64,000 bases of DNA from Desmodus rotundus (lineage: Eukaryota > Chordata > Mammalia > Chiroptera > Phyllostomidae): assembly GCF_022682495.2 (NCBI RefSeq), contig NC_071397.1, positions 10,259,082-10,323,081 of the forward strand, read 5' to 3'. Below are positions 1 through 9,905 of this stretch, one piece after another. Positions within the stretch are counted from its first letter, which is position 1; the number at the start of each line of letters is the position of its first letter. A program made the position numbers and the translations under genes. The notes below the pieces were generated by a model. That model was not told the DNA's origin, ran no database searches, and saw only the letters and a list, made by a program, of their open reading frames with translations.

Positions 1-609
1 CATGTGAAAACAACACTGTCTTTTAGGGATTATAGGATAATCTAGGCCATGTGACTCATGGAGGAAGGGAGGTGAGATGGGCGCAATGAGGGAAGGGGGA
101 GTGGGTGGATACATCATTCCAGCTTTCTTACCAGTAGACAAGGCAGGGTGCTTACTGGTGAGTTCAGGGTACAGAGAGTGTCACCTTTTAACTGCATCAC
201 TTAAGGAATAGCTTAGTCAGTCCGAGCAGAGAGGAAAGAAGCTGAGATCCAGGATCCTGGCTCAGGATCAACTTACTTTGGCTCTCTAGTCCTGCCATGG
301 CCTTAGTTTCCCCTTTGGAAAACTAATTTATCACCCTCCAAAGAACATTAGCAAAGACCTCTGAGATCCAGTCATACAAAAGGCCACTTTAATCAAAGAG
401 CAGATGCTTCAATCCACGTACAAGTGACTGTTCCTGATTAACCACACGATAGCACACAGCTCGAAAACTAGTAGATTTACAGTCACAGAAGGAGCAGATC
501 CTAGAGCCAGGAGTCCTGTTTGGGCCTCCCTCCCTCCCTCCCTCAGAGGAGCAGCCAGGCAGCTCCAAGTGTCAAAGAGGTTGTAAGTGGCCAACTTGAC
601 GATACTCAC
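1..609 (-). other. MRPS18A: MRPS18A intron 2, 3' part outside window
   Basis: Intronic sequence following exon 2 on the minus strand. It begins with the donor GTGAGTATC, seen as gatactcac on the plus strand at 601-609. The next exon should begin with Ile-Glu-Gly-Arg codons if the gene follows the human order; I do not find it here, so it lies left of the window. A diverged MIR-like stretch occupies about 235-372. An open frame at 409-642 only reads through exon 2 into this intron. Confidence 0.8.
235..372 (+). mobile_element. MIR SINE fragment, diverged
   Basis: The MIR core signature 'gccttagtttcccc..ggaaaac' is visible at about 299-322, matching the family phrase 'cctcagtttcctcatctgtaaaa'. 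The flanks are too diverged to fix edges. MIRs are ancient tRNA-derived SINEs shared by all mammals. Confidence 0.4.
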
Positions 610-641
610 TATAGTTGTCTTCCCTTCTTGGATCTCCACCA
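610..641 (-). CDS. MRPS18A: MRPS18A exon 2 (32-nt small exon)
   Basis: Read on the minus strand, this exon is preceded by a pyrimidine-rich acceptor (..ctttctctctgcag) and followed by the donor GTGAGT. The last G of exon 1 completes its first codon, giving V-V-E-I-Q-E-G-K-T-T-I. That continues the exon 1 product YRE into YREVVEIQEGKTTI, matching the known start of mature MRPS18A (human ..FREVVETQEGKTTI). The phase is exact and the exon ends on a codon boundary. MRPS18A is a bS18-family protein, also called mL66, in the large subunit of the mitochondrial ribosome. The bS18 zinc-binding region lies in later exons outside the window. Confidence 0.93.
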
Positions 642-1825
642 CTGCAGAGAGAAAGGGGAAAAACTAGGTCAGCCATTTAATAAGGAACAGGGAGTTTCAA
701 ATAATAGCTCACATCCTGCGCACACAGGCAAACAGAGCCTTCAGTCTGCACTCTCCCACAGGCCCCACCTAGAAGAGAGAGTGCAGTGTCACCTCCAAAC
801 GCTCTGTGCCCCTGAGGCTGGACAAGTGCGAGCCCAGATGCCCAAGCAATATCATCTCTCTGGGACCAAGGGCTCCACACTGTTTTTGCCTTTCCAAACC
901 AAGATTCCTCTTGGTTCTATCTAAGGAAATTGGCAAGATCCTGCCCTCCCATGGCTAGCAATAATGACCTAAGAGTGGGCAGTTGGGGGCAGAAGCATGT
1001 AAAAGGCCTTCAAAAGTACCCACTGCATGTGTCCTTTTACTGAGAGAATCAGACAAACGTAGTGTCTGACCTTGAACAGTTTGCAATACAGCACTGAACT
1101 ACATAAAACGACTCCAGTGGCCCTGGCAGATAAGCCGCGAGGCAAGTTCACCCCTAGGATTCACCCCGAGAGCCCTGTATTAAAGCTGTATGGGGGCAAC
1201 TGTGCGAGTCAGATGCCCCCCCCCGCAGGGCTGCAGTGTGTTATCCACGCTGGGGAGGTGTGGCAGAGAGAGGCTGGAACAAGGGCCTGCAGGCTCTGGG
1301 CCAGGCGCAAGTCCAGAGAGTGCTGCAATTGCAGACTGAGAGGGACTCCCTCAGCGCTCTGCCCTGTAGGCCTGGCAGTCAGAAGGGAACCTGAGGGAAG
1401 GACAGTAAGTCACTCACACCTGTCGGGCTGTACGTATTTCCTATCTTACTCGACTAGGATGCAGAATGGCAACTTCAACAATATTCAAAGGAAGAACCAA
1501 GCTAAAAGCCCACATCTGGCAAATCCAATCAAACAGAAAGTTCTTGGAGACCCTCACTTGTTCTCCCAGTGTCTTTAGAAAGGGAGGGGCCACAGCTGTA
1601 GCAGAGGAACTGGCAGGCGGCAGGTGCGCCATGGACGCTGGCTAGCATTCGGGGAGCGGAGTACTTGTCACGGCCCGCTTCTGACTACTAATCACTGGAA
1701 GAGAAAACTTGGGCCCACACGGCTGCCGTCTCCCCACATACTAAAAGCGCATTTTAACAGCAGCTTGGCTACACAGTTAGTTTTACTCAGCTCTAGCCAA
1801 GGCACGAATGCAGATTAGAAAGAGC

Positions 1826-1960
1826 CTAAGGTTCTTAACGCTGACAATCCAGTGAGAGTTATGGACCTCTCCCTCGAAACACGTCGTCCATTAGCATACA
1901 CACAATAAACATGGATTTAGGAGACTCAGACCCCTGAAACTAGGTACCCAAACAGTAATA
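1826..1960. mobile_element. possible hAT-type DNA transposon fragment
   Basis: A 'ggttcttaa' start followed by 'atggacctctccc' resembles the ends of small mammalian hAT-Charlie elements. No second inverted end or 8-bp duplication could be located, so the call is weak. Confidence 0.25.
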
Positions 1961-2062
1961 CTGGTTTTCTCTCAGAGGTGGCGGTAGGTAATTTTAGCTG
2001 CTGCTTTATGCCTATCAGTATTTTCTAAAGTTTCTAAAATAAATGCATACTGCTTTTGCAGT

Positions 2063-2083
2063 AAAAACAAAACAAAACAAAAC
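2063..2083. repeat. (AAAAC)n microsatellite
   Basis: Short imperfect run of AAAAC units. It follows AT-rich text with 'aataaa' and may be the decayed A-rich tail of an unclassified retroposon ending near 2090. Confidence 0.6.
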
Positions 2084-3284
2084 CAACAGGAAGAGAAAGA
2101 GAATATCTAAGGAAAAAAAAATGAGGCAATTCTAACCCAACCAGAGCCCCAGGCAGCACCTGCGATCACTGAGCTCTGCCACCCACACCTAACTGGACAC
2201 AGACTGCGTGCAATCGCTGCCCTTTTGTTTCCTGAGTGAGGCCATTCATAAAGACTCAGTCCGCCTAAATACCCAACCTGAGAGCCCCTCCGGTCCTACT
2301 CTGCACACCCAGTTGTAACGATGACCAGAGAGGCCCTGAGGCTTTTTCCTGAACGCTGTAGTTACCAATCAACTCAAAGACAAACTAGGTTTCTCCCAGT
2401 AAAAGAAAACAGTGTCCCTTGTTCAGAACAGAGACCAGCCTAAATGAGAAGCGAGACTCCACCTGGGGCTCCGTCTGGAGGCCAGCACAGTGGCAGAGGG
2501 ACTGTCACTGCAAAGTGTCAACTTAGAAACGTGGGGATGCACAGGCAGGCACTGCTCCAGTGCAGTAGGGCTTCTAGGCACCCCACAAACTGCAAATTTG
2601 CAAAAACAAAGTTGGAGTGAGGGTGACCAAATCTGAGCAATAGGTGGGGAAAAAACATTCTCAGAACCGGAGAAACATTCCGGTTCCACTCGAGTCAGCA
2701 ACACAACAATGGCCCGAAACACAAAGAGAACAAACATGTGGTTCCCTTCTCCAGGAGGCACTTGGGCCCTAATCATGAGGTAAACAAGTCTAACAAAACA
2801 CACATCACTCCCGGCAGAGAACCAAACCCTGAAGTCATCCCACTGGCCCCTGGAAGAGAGATCAAAGACCATGGCAAGCTCCTCTGTTCCCGAGCTCCCC
2901 ACACAGCCACTGAGCCACGAGTCAGATCACGGGAAGACAGTGGGCAAAACATTCGGCACAGGCTTATCTGATAGAGACAATTTGTCAAACCAGAAGAAAT
3001 GACCTGAGAATTCACAGGAGATCGAGATTCATCAGGGCGGTGTCTCAGTGCTGGGGCGGAAGGCCTGGCTGGAGCCTGAAGAGGCTCTGATAGATTTTAA
3101 GCCTCTCAAAACAGGAGATAGGAATCAAATCGTATTGATTTTCAGTGTGCACACAAAAACATGTCAGAACCAAACAAAGCCTCAGATCCAGTTTGTCCCT
3201 GGTCTCTACTCCATTTAAGAGAAGTGGGGGTGGCTAAGAAAAACTGGACCAAGGGATTTAAGCACTAACAGAAAACGTGTTTAG

Positions 3285-3505
3285 ACACTGAAATAAAGGA
3301 CAAACTGACAGTGACCAGAGAGGAGGGGGAGAGGGATAAAAGGGGATAAGAGGGGAAGGGCCATCAAGGAACATGTATGAAGGACACACGGACAAAGCCA
3401 AAGGGGGCAGGTTTGAGGGTGGGAGGCGGGGGTGGGGCAGGGGGTGTGGTGGGGTGAAAATGGAGACAACTGTACTTGAACAACAATAAAAAAGAAAACT
3501 TGTTT
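3285..3505 (+). mobile_element. bat-type L1 3' UTR fragment
   Basis: The sequence is purine-rich with G runs: 'gaggagggggagaggg', then four or more G tracts at 3417-3454. It ends in 'ggagacaactgtacttgaacaacaataaaa' followed by A-rich sequence. This layout is typical of bat L1 3' ends: a G-rich polypurine tract, then AATAAA. Only the 3' UTR is present, so this is a severely 5'-truncated insertion. Confidence 0.65.
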
Positions 3506-4232
3506 AAAAAAAGATGGAATCTTTTGTGTTCTAAGAAATGCCTATTATCAAGTAGACTCAGGAAAGAAAAAAAGCAGTTTTCTAAACTAGAATTAAGGAC
3601 CAAAATCTTCAAAGATGGCCACTTCACATACAAATCAAATAATCTTTCACAGAAGGCAACACGTTTGCTGCGCACACGTGGAGTGCACAGCCCCGCTCCA
3701 CCTACTGTGGAGAGTTGCAACAGGATAGGAAGACAGGGCCTTTGCCCTAGGGGAGAAAAGGGAACTAACCAAGTATGGGAACTTCACTATAATAAAGTCC
3801 AGGCCTCGTAAAGAGGTCCTTTGAGTGCTTCGGTAAATACTCGCCTAGGATGGAGTCCAAGACAACTGAATTGTAACAGTGCAGAGCAAACAGCACTGCG
3901 GTGAGACTGCAGTGAACACAGAAACACAGCCACGGCGGACTGTGGCAATAAAGACCCCACTGTTTCCTAAAGGAGGAAGTGAGGAAAGATGACTGACGAG
4001 GACTGGAGGGCACTAAGTGCCCAGAGACCAAGGGCCTTCCTGGAAGGTACCCTCGGAAACCCAGGCCCAGGCAGAGTAAGGAGGAATGCAGTAGCCGAGT
4101 GGCAGGATGGCTGAGAGGAGGCGCTGACCGGCTCACACTTTTGGGAGGTGTGCCTGCACTTGTGGTCATTAACTACTTTTCTCAAGTTCCTTCCTCGCTC
4201 AAGTACCACTCCCTTCTGTTCATCTTGTTTCT

Positions 4233-4452
4233 CTCTTTTTTGAAGATTTTATTTATTTATTTTTAGAGAGAGGGAAAGGGAAGGAGAAAGAGAGGGAGAG
4301 AAACATGTGTGAGAGAAACATCGACAGGTTGCCTCTTACACGCCCCCAACTGGGGACGTGGCTCACAACCCAGGCGTGTGTCCTGACCAGAATCTGCAAC
4401 CTTACAGTTCACAGGCCGGCACTCAACCCACTGAGCCACACAAGCCAGGGCC
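4233..4452 (-). mobile_element. VES SINE, near full length
   Basis: On the minus strand it reads ggccctggcttgtgtggctc, then a tRNA-like head, 'cccagttgggggcgtg', 'gcaacc..gatgtttctctc', a C/T-rich stretch and a tail of ataaataaataaaatctt. It belongs to the subfamily with the 'cgatgtttctctc' body. It lies in MRPS18A intron 1, in the same orientation as the gene. Confidence 0.9.
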
Positions 4453-5029
4453 CTGTTGTTCATCTTTAGTTCTACCCCTGAAGTTTTCCGACTCTCTCGT
4501 CACCTCCCCACGTCTTTGCCCTGGGAACCCTGAGGGCATGTCCCTCTGCACAGGCTTCCTTGGGAGGAGTGTCACTGCCACACGCAAGTTCCCTCCACTA
4601 CCACGTCGCCCTCTACTCTCTAAGCCCCCAGCCCGCTCGCTTTCTCTCACAGCTTTTGGCTACGGGGCGGGCTGCCCACCCTTGTCTGAACTGCTATAGC
4701 TAACTGGAGAAGATGAAGAAAAGTCCCTTCAGCCTCCACTCATTTCAACACATTCTAACCTAGGTGTCTGACAGATCACCCCTGTAAATTCAGATAATTA
4801 TGTGTTTATTTTTCTTGTTTTAAATACATTTCTTTCATAAGATTTCTAAGAGTGATAAGGCAGGAATGAGGTCTAACACAATTTTTGCTAAGTCTGGCAG
4901 TGCCAACCATAAAAATACGAATGGTCTTCAGTGGGTTAACCGATGGGGGCGTTCGGGGAAGGGAGGGAATGACAGGGACGCCCTGCCATGGAGCACCGAG
5001 GTGGCATGACTGGCGGAGAGGGAAGAGCA

Positions 5030-5216
5030 CTGGCTCTCCTTCCAACCCCACCACCCACCAGCTGTGTGATGTGAGGTAGCTACCGAAGCCCTCTGGACCT
5101 GAGTTCCTCATCTGTAAAAATATCAGGAACATCCACCTTTAAGGATTGTTGAAAAGACTGATTAAATATACGTGGAAACCACAGCACTGTGCTTGAAGCA
5201 GGCACTTAATAAACCA
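5030..5216 (+). mobile_element. MIR SINE
   Basis: Contains 'agctgtgtgatgtgaggtagct', 'gttcctcatctgtaaaa', 'ggattgttgaaaagactgattaaat' and 'gcaggcacttaataaa', in MIR order from the core to the 3' end. Confidence 0.8.
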
Positions 5217-5321
5217 CAACTTCCACTTCTGTCTTCCTTCAGTGCTGCTTCTTCCACGAGAGTGGGCTTCGTGTGCTGCTCTTGTTAAACTGCAGGCTCT
5301 CTCAACAGCAGCATGGCTCAC

Positions 5322-5516
5322 AGTTTAGGCCAGGCGGGTCTCCGTGCGTGGGGCTGCCCAGCGCCCTTTAACATTATAGCATCGTCCTTGGACTCCACCC
5401 ACCAGATGCCGGGAGTACCTCTTGTCCCAGTCGTGACAACCAAAAATGTCTCTAGACATTGCCAAATGTGCCCCCAAGAACAAACCGGCCCCCAACTGAG
5501 AACCCCTGCTTTAGAA
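5322..5516 (-). mobile_element. MER20 (hAT-Charlie) copy
   Basis: Carries 'ccacccaccagatgccgg', 'gtgacaaccaaaaatgtctc', 'agacattgccaaatgtgccc' and 'cccaactgagaacccctgc', the characteristic MER20 string. It abuts the SINE starting near 5524. MER20 is a non-autonomous placental-era DNA transposon. Some copies elsewhere act as enhancers; nothing here shows activity. Confidence 0.75.
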
Positions 5517-5523
5517 TGAGGGT

Positions 5524-5704
5524 CTTTTTAAAAAAAAAAATTGATTTGAGAGAGAGGAGGTGGCGTAAGAGAGACAGAAACACCAGCTTGTTGTTCCACT
5601 CATTGATGCATTCCTTGGGTGATTCTTGTATGTGCCCTGACCAGGGATCAGATCTGCAATCTCAGCACATCAGCGGTGCTCCAACTGAGCTGCTGGCCTG
5701 GGCT
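5524..5704 (-). mobile_element. VES-type SINE (CAACCAATGAATGCAT subfamily)
   Basis: Minus-strand head 'gcccaggccagcagctcag' with a B-box-like region. It continues as 'cacatacaagaatcacc', 'aatgcatcaatgagtggaac' and 'aacaagctggtg', with an A-rich tail at 5528-5541. This is the second VES subfamily in the window, seen also at 20834, 26350 and 49317. Confidence 0.82.
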
Positions 5705-7633
5705 CACACTGAGTCTTTACAGGCAGGAGTGCGGACGCTGAGTGCTCAGGAACTCTGACTAAAATTAAGTACGATCTGATACTTTGAAAAGTAGGATGTT
5801 TGGATATTTCCAGCGAAACATTCAGCTTTCTCCCTATAACTTTAAATTCTATGTGTACTCTATTATTCGGGTGTCAAATATACCAGTTGGGACCAGTCAA
5901 AAGTAGGTATATGTGAACTACTTTATACATAAGGGGTAGAATATCAAGGAAAGTTTTTTCATTTAAAGGCTTTGGAGACAGTTGGTTCTCCTTTGTTTAA
6001 GATTACATCAATTTAATTATTTAGCTTTTAGGCCTGACAGTAAGCAGCAAAGAAGGGCAACCAACCCAAGAATTTATGGAGAGGAGGACTTCAAAGACCC
6101 ACCTGATTATGCAGTCCATTATTTCACAAACTCTCCAATAGAAAAAATTCAAATCTAAAAATGTTCCTTTGTAAAAGAACAAAACAAAACCACTCCTCTT
6201 ACCTGTCCTCTGGGAACATAGCAAAGCACTGTTTTCAACTTTGAATTTTATAAAGGATATGTAAATTGCGGCTATTAGTGTTTGACACTTGGGGGACAAC
6301 CTCGAAAATGTTATGGGCATATGCTAATTTTGCAGCATGGGACTAGATAAAACACCTTTTCTAAGTCCTTTTTATTAGCAACATGCTCTCTTTGGTGTCT
6401 TTCTTTACTAATGGATTAGTTTACCTAATATTAACCAGGCAGCATACGGATTTTGTCGTTCTTTCTAGCAAATGTTCCACCTCCCCTTCATAACTAAATT
6501 CTTCACATTACCTGCTATTTCCTTTTCTTCATGAACTCTTTCATTTCCCATTCTACTGAAATTGCTGTTTGAAAGCTAAAAAAAGAGACCTCTTCTGAAA
6601 CGTCCAATAGTCGTCCAAAAGTCTTTTTGGACTTTTCTGCTCCCTCTGAAAACAATGGTCACGCTTTTCCTCTGGTTATGTCTCAGCTTTGGTTAAAGGA
6701 TACACTGGTCAGTACTGAGCCAGAATCTTAAAATAACCCCCCACATCACTTCTGCACATCACCCATCCTTCCCTGCTTCCAGCAGGACACAAAGGCAGGC
6801 TGTGTCCTGAAAGACCTTTTTCACTCTCTGTCAGATCCCATCCTCCTTATGAAAACTTCCAGTTGGGTTTGCTGTTTCCTGTAACTGAATCTCCTCGTAC
6901 TTTATTGCAGCCCATGTAGACATATCATCTCATTAGAACCTAACTTCTGAGGCAAAGGGCTGTATTTTCTTTCTCCAGAATCCCTTGACAGCCTGAAGTT
7001 CAGCACTTGGCCTTTTTACCAACAGGCTCTCAGTTCAATGCTAGAAGGAGGCTGCCTTTCCAGACTTAAGATTAATTTAAAGCAAAAATACCAACCAGCA
7101 TTTGCCTCTGTTTCAGCTGTTCAATGGCCTTTCCACCTTAGCTTCTACCTCTCGGGGAGACTAGCGGCCCGGGTGGAGAAAGCTGCCATCACCTAACAGC
7201 ACCGCCAGATGAGAAACTGGAAAAGAAGACGCTGGGGAGGGCCTCCAGGTGTCCTTCCCTTACGATCCAGGAATTTTTTAATAAGGGAGACGGCCTTTCG
7301 GAGGATACAGGAGAATTAACATGCGGACCCTCGCCGAAAACTTTTCCTAACCCTCGGATAGGTTTCTCTCCTGCCCTCGCGAACTAAGCAATTCTTTCTA
7401 TCCGTCCTCCCCACCTGCCCCTGCCCCTGCCCGAGAAGACACTCAGATAAATGGGAAGTCATGATAACAGGATCAGGGTTCGGAAAGAGCTTTCGAGCAC
7501 CCGGGGAGCGTCCGCATTTCAGACGTTTCAGAACCGCGCGAAGAGAGAGGGAAGGGGCACGGGGACTAGAGGAAGCAACCCCCGCCCCTCGCTTTCCTTT
7601 AGCTTCGGGAGGTCGTCAGGTCCCAAGACTCAC

Positions 7634-7745
7634 CTTCCCTGTACCCGCGAACTGGAGGCCGAACCCACCCGGTCGCGGCCGGGCCTGCCAGAAGCCCTCG
7701 GATCAGCCGCCCACAGCCGGACGCCAGGACACTGAGGGTCGCCAT
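7634..7745 (-). CDS. MRPS18A: MRPS18A exon 1 (start codon and mitochondrial presequence)
   Basis: Reads ATG GCG ACC CTC.. on the minus strand for 37 codons plus one base, then donor GTGAGT. The peptide starts [20 protein letters not shown], continues [17 protein letters not shown], and has seven Arg (Lys-free) with no acidic residue before position 37. That is a typical amphipathic mitochondrial targeting peptide. VRGY just before REVVE suggests cleavage near residues 33-36 (inferred). It matches human MRPS18A (..[17 protein letters not shown]..). A second in-frame ATG lies directly upstream (7746-7748), giving ATGATG; I chose the inner ATG because it agrees with the family N-terminus. The protein acts in the mitochondrial large ribosomal subunit. 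Confidence 0.95.
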
Positions 7746-7770
7746 CATGAAGACCTATGACCTCTTCGGC

Positions 7771-7784
7771 ACTTCCGCTTCCGG
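7771..7784 (-). promoter_or_regulatory. paired ETS/GABPA (NRF-2) sites
   Basis: Plus-strand ACTTCCG directly abuts CTTCCGG, giving two GGAAG cores in tandem on the MRPS18A strand (CCGGAAGCGGAAGT). Adjacent GGAA repeats suit GABP tetramer binding. They lie 26-39 bp upstream of the chosen ATG, so they sit at or just around the transcription start. Confidence 0.75.
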
Positions 7785-7788
7785 AACG

Positions 7789-7799
7789 GCGCACGCGCA
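7789..7799. promoter_or_regulatory. NRF-1 binding site
   Basis: GCGCACGCGCA matches the NRF-1 consensus GCGCAYGCGCR. It lies four bases beyond the ETS pair. NRF-1 plus GABP is the standard regulator pair for nuclear mitochondrial genes. Confidence 0.8.
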
Positions 7800-7810
7800 G
7801 GCAAGAACTG

Positions 7811-8184
7811 CAGGTGGTTGGTTTTTTGCTCCGTTATTCTGTCTCTTTAACTTTTCCCACACATCTCCAGCTTTGGTCTAAACCGAGAAGGCTCTCTGTC
7901 AACGCTGTGCTTCATTCCGAGGATCCAGGGGGAGGTCTTCTAGCTCCTGTTTGCCAGTCGCCGAGGTCTCTAGGGTCGCTTTCGTTCCCTGGCAGTTTTC
8001 CTCGGTAAAATCAACGCACTACCCTAAGTCTTTAAAGCTTTTCCTTCTCTGCAAGTTAGATGTAGATTTGCAGCTTCTTACGGCTGAAGCAAGGCCTGTA
8101 GAGGAGAGGTTGAAATGGTTGGGAACTCTGGGTCTGGAGCATCAGGCAAGCCTAGAATAGAACTGATATCCGCTCCCACTCCTG
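7811..8184. other. upstream flank of MRPS18A, no gene seen
   Basis: CpG content falls off from about 7815. Open frames at 7757-8160 on the plus strand have no recognisable domain. A divergent transcript from the CpG promoter is possible, but I see no supporting splice or coding signal. Confidence 0.6.
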
Positions 8185-8560
8185 TCTTTCATTTTTACTT
8201 AGCACTTATCTTTGGTCAGGGCTTTTGCATAGCTATTTCCTCTGTCTGCTCTTTGCCTACCTGCTAAAGTCCTACTTATTTCTCATAGCTCAGATCAATA
8301 TTCACTTCCACAATGAGGCCTTCCTTAAAAACCTCCCTGTTACTGTTTTTCAGCACCAGATACTTCTCCATCTTAGTACTCGGCACAAATACAGTTTTTC
8401 ATTTGCTTGTATAATATATGATTCCCACCACACTGAGTGCTCCATGAAGGCAAGGGCATTGTTTCTTGTTGACTCTCCAACACATATTCCAACACATAGC
8501 GCAGAGCCTAACATGTAATGAGTGCAATATATACTTGTTAAATAAATGTAGAACCTATTT
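8185..8560 (+). mobile_element. L2 LINE 3' region
   Basis: Carries the L2 phrases in sense order: 'ctatttcctctgtctgctc', 'ctcagatcaatattcacttcc', 'gaggccttccttaaaaa', 'gagtgctccatgaaggcaag', 'agagcctaacatgtaatgag' and 'ttgttaaataaatg'. A MIR-like tail (about 8565-8625) follows. Confidence 0.75.
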
Positions 8561-9451
8561 TATAGGGTGTTGTGAAAGTTAAATGAGGTAAACATAAGTG
8601 CACAATAAACATAAGCTAATTGATATGGCCTCTGTGCTGTTTCACAACTTTGACGTACTTGCCTACCGAGGAAATAATACAGTAGCAAGATGAAAACACA
8701 AATGCTCAATTTTGCCTCTTTTGGATGCAGGACATAATAGGATAGTTCCCCTGAGCTATGTAAGACAGAAAAGCCATTCACAGCTCAGTTCTTCCACTTG
8801 ATGGTTAGGATATTCTTTTCCACCCTCTACAATAAATCTGAAGGGGGATTTTCTAGTTATCCTACTCTGGTTCATAGACGGGAAAATCAGGCTCATTAAA
8901 TGGCTCAGCATGTTCTCTGATGAGAGTGGGGAAGGAGCCTATCTTTCAGCTGACTGCCACCCTGGTGGACCAGGAGGGTGCAGAGCAGCTGCTGCATGGG
9001 GAGCTGGAGTGGCATTACTATAGACAAGTAAGCGGGAGAAATGTGGCATTGGAGTACCTTAAAACATTGCATTTAGCAAGGGCAGATCCTGGGAAGGGGG
9101 ACCTTGAGAGGAAGATCAATCTAGGTGGATGAGACGGTGAGACTGATACACGGTTAGGTGGGACAGAGTTTTGGTTGGGTGTAGGTCTGGGTATCCTGGC
9201 CAGGGTCAGGAAAGCTTTGTCTCTCCCGACAGCTTCCACTTTCTTTCTGTATAAATGGTCTTGAGTTCTTCCTGCTTATACTATATCCCCTGTTTCTCTA
9301 CTCCAACTTCTGGCGATCCAAGGGACCAGGGTAGTAACAGCTGCACCCAAGGCTTGCTGTGCACACTGTGAACTGAAGTATTAGAGTGCCAGCCCTCTCA
9401 TGGTCTTTTCCTAACTTATCATAGTCAGATTTTATTTAAGAAAAACAACTT
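8561..9451. other. intergenic stretch with a MIR remnant and a candidate exon
   Basis: A short MIR remnant (minus, about 8855-8905, 'tcatagacgggaaaatcaggctca') is visible. A plus-strand frame continues through 8881-9024 as ..VGKEPIFQLTATLVDQEG.. and reaches a donor-like CAA/GTAAGC near 9027. I do not recognise it and no acceptor is convincing. The remainder, to 9451, has no repeat or gene I can name. Confidence 0.45.
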
Positions 9452-9671
9452 GGCCCTGGCTGGGGTGGCTCAGTGGATTGAGCACCAGCCTGCCTGTGAA
9501 CCAAAGGGTCAATAGTTCGATTCCCAGTCAGGGCATATGCCTGGGTTGCAGGTCAGGTCCCCAGTAGGGTGCGTGAGAGAAGCAACCACATATTGATGTT
9601 TCTCTGTCTTTCTCCCACCCTTCCCCTCTGTCTAAAAAGAAGTAAATAAAATCTTTAAAAAAAAAAAAAAA
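9452..9671 (+). mobile_element. VES SINE, near full length
   Basis: Starts ggccctggctggggtggctc and carries 'ccaaagggtcaatagttcga' (B-box region), 'ggtcaggtccccagtagggt', 'gcaaccacatattgatgttt', a C/T-rich body, 'aaataaaatcttt' and a 14-A tail. This is the most intact VES copy on the plus strand. Confidence 0.93.
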
Positions 9672-9905
9672 GTGTGCTTTTTTACAGGGACAAGTAACAC
9701 ATGATCATTGTAGAAAAGTGAAATAAAGTAAAAAGAAAAATATCCATAATTCAGAGATAAGCACTGTTTGTATTTTCCAAATGAAGTAATACTGTGCATA
9801 GTCTTTATTTCGTAATACATATTTTATTTTTCTGACTCCATCTATTATTTGCTCCTACATGAAAAAACAATTCTGTGAGACCAGATTTTTCTCGGAAGAC
9901 TAGCC
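9672..9905 (-). mobile_element. L1-type 3' fragment (old)
   Basis: AT-rich text with 'acacatgatcattgtagaaaa', 'ccataattcagagataagca' and 'tgtttgtattttcc' matches a recurring old LINE 3' sequence. A relative lies at 45541-45885. The family is probably an old L1 subfamily; orientation is inferred. Confidence 0.45.

Larger units (their letters stand above)
642..7633 (-). other. MRPS18A: MRPS18A intron 1 (about 7.0 kb)
   Basis: The interval is bounded by donor GTGAGT (plus-strand actcac at 7628-7633) and the exon 2 acceptor. It contains bat L1 3' UTR sequence, two VES SINEs, a MIR, a MER20 and a possible hAT fragment, listed separately. The rest, notably 642-1825, 2100-3280, 3510-4230 and 5710-7140, is ordinary AT/GC-mixed intronic DNA. 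I see no further exon there. Frames such as 1072-1578 and 2423-2902 lack splice context and recognisable protein features. Confidence 0.88.
7360..7810 (-). promoter_or_regulatory. MRPS18A: MRPS18A CpG-rich promoter and first-exon region
   Basis: CpG dinucleotides are dense from about 7360 to 7800, far above the flanks, and span exon 1 and the start of intron 1. No TATA box is visible. The start codon lies about 25-55 bp from ETS and NRF-1 motifs, so the 5' UTR must be short. This matches the usual dispersed, CpG-island promoters of nuclear genes for mitochondrial ribosomal proteins. Confidence 0.8.

Noticed and set aside
409..609. C-terminal extension of the exon 2 frame into intron
   Set aside because: A clean GTGAGT donor ends exon 2, and the readthrough peptide has no resemblance to MRPS18A.
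9452..9530. tRNA-like head with A- and B-box-like motifs
   Set aside because: Part of a VES SINE followed by the SINE body and A tail. Not a functional tRNA gene; the same holds for the other VES heads.
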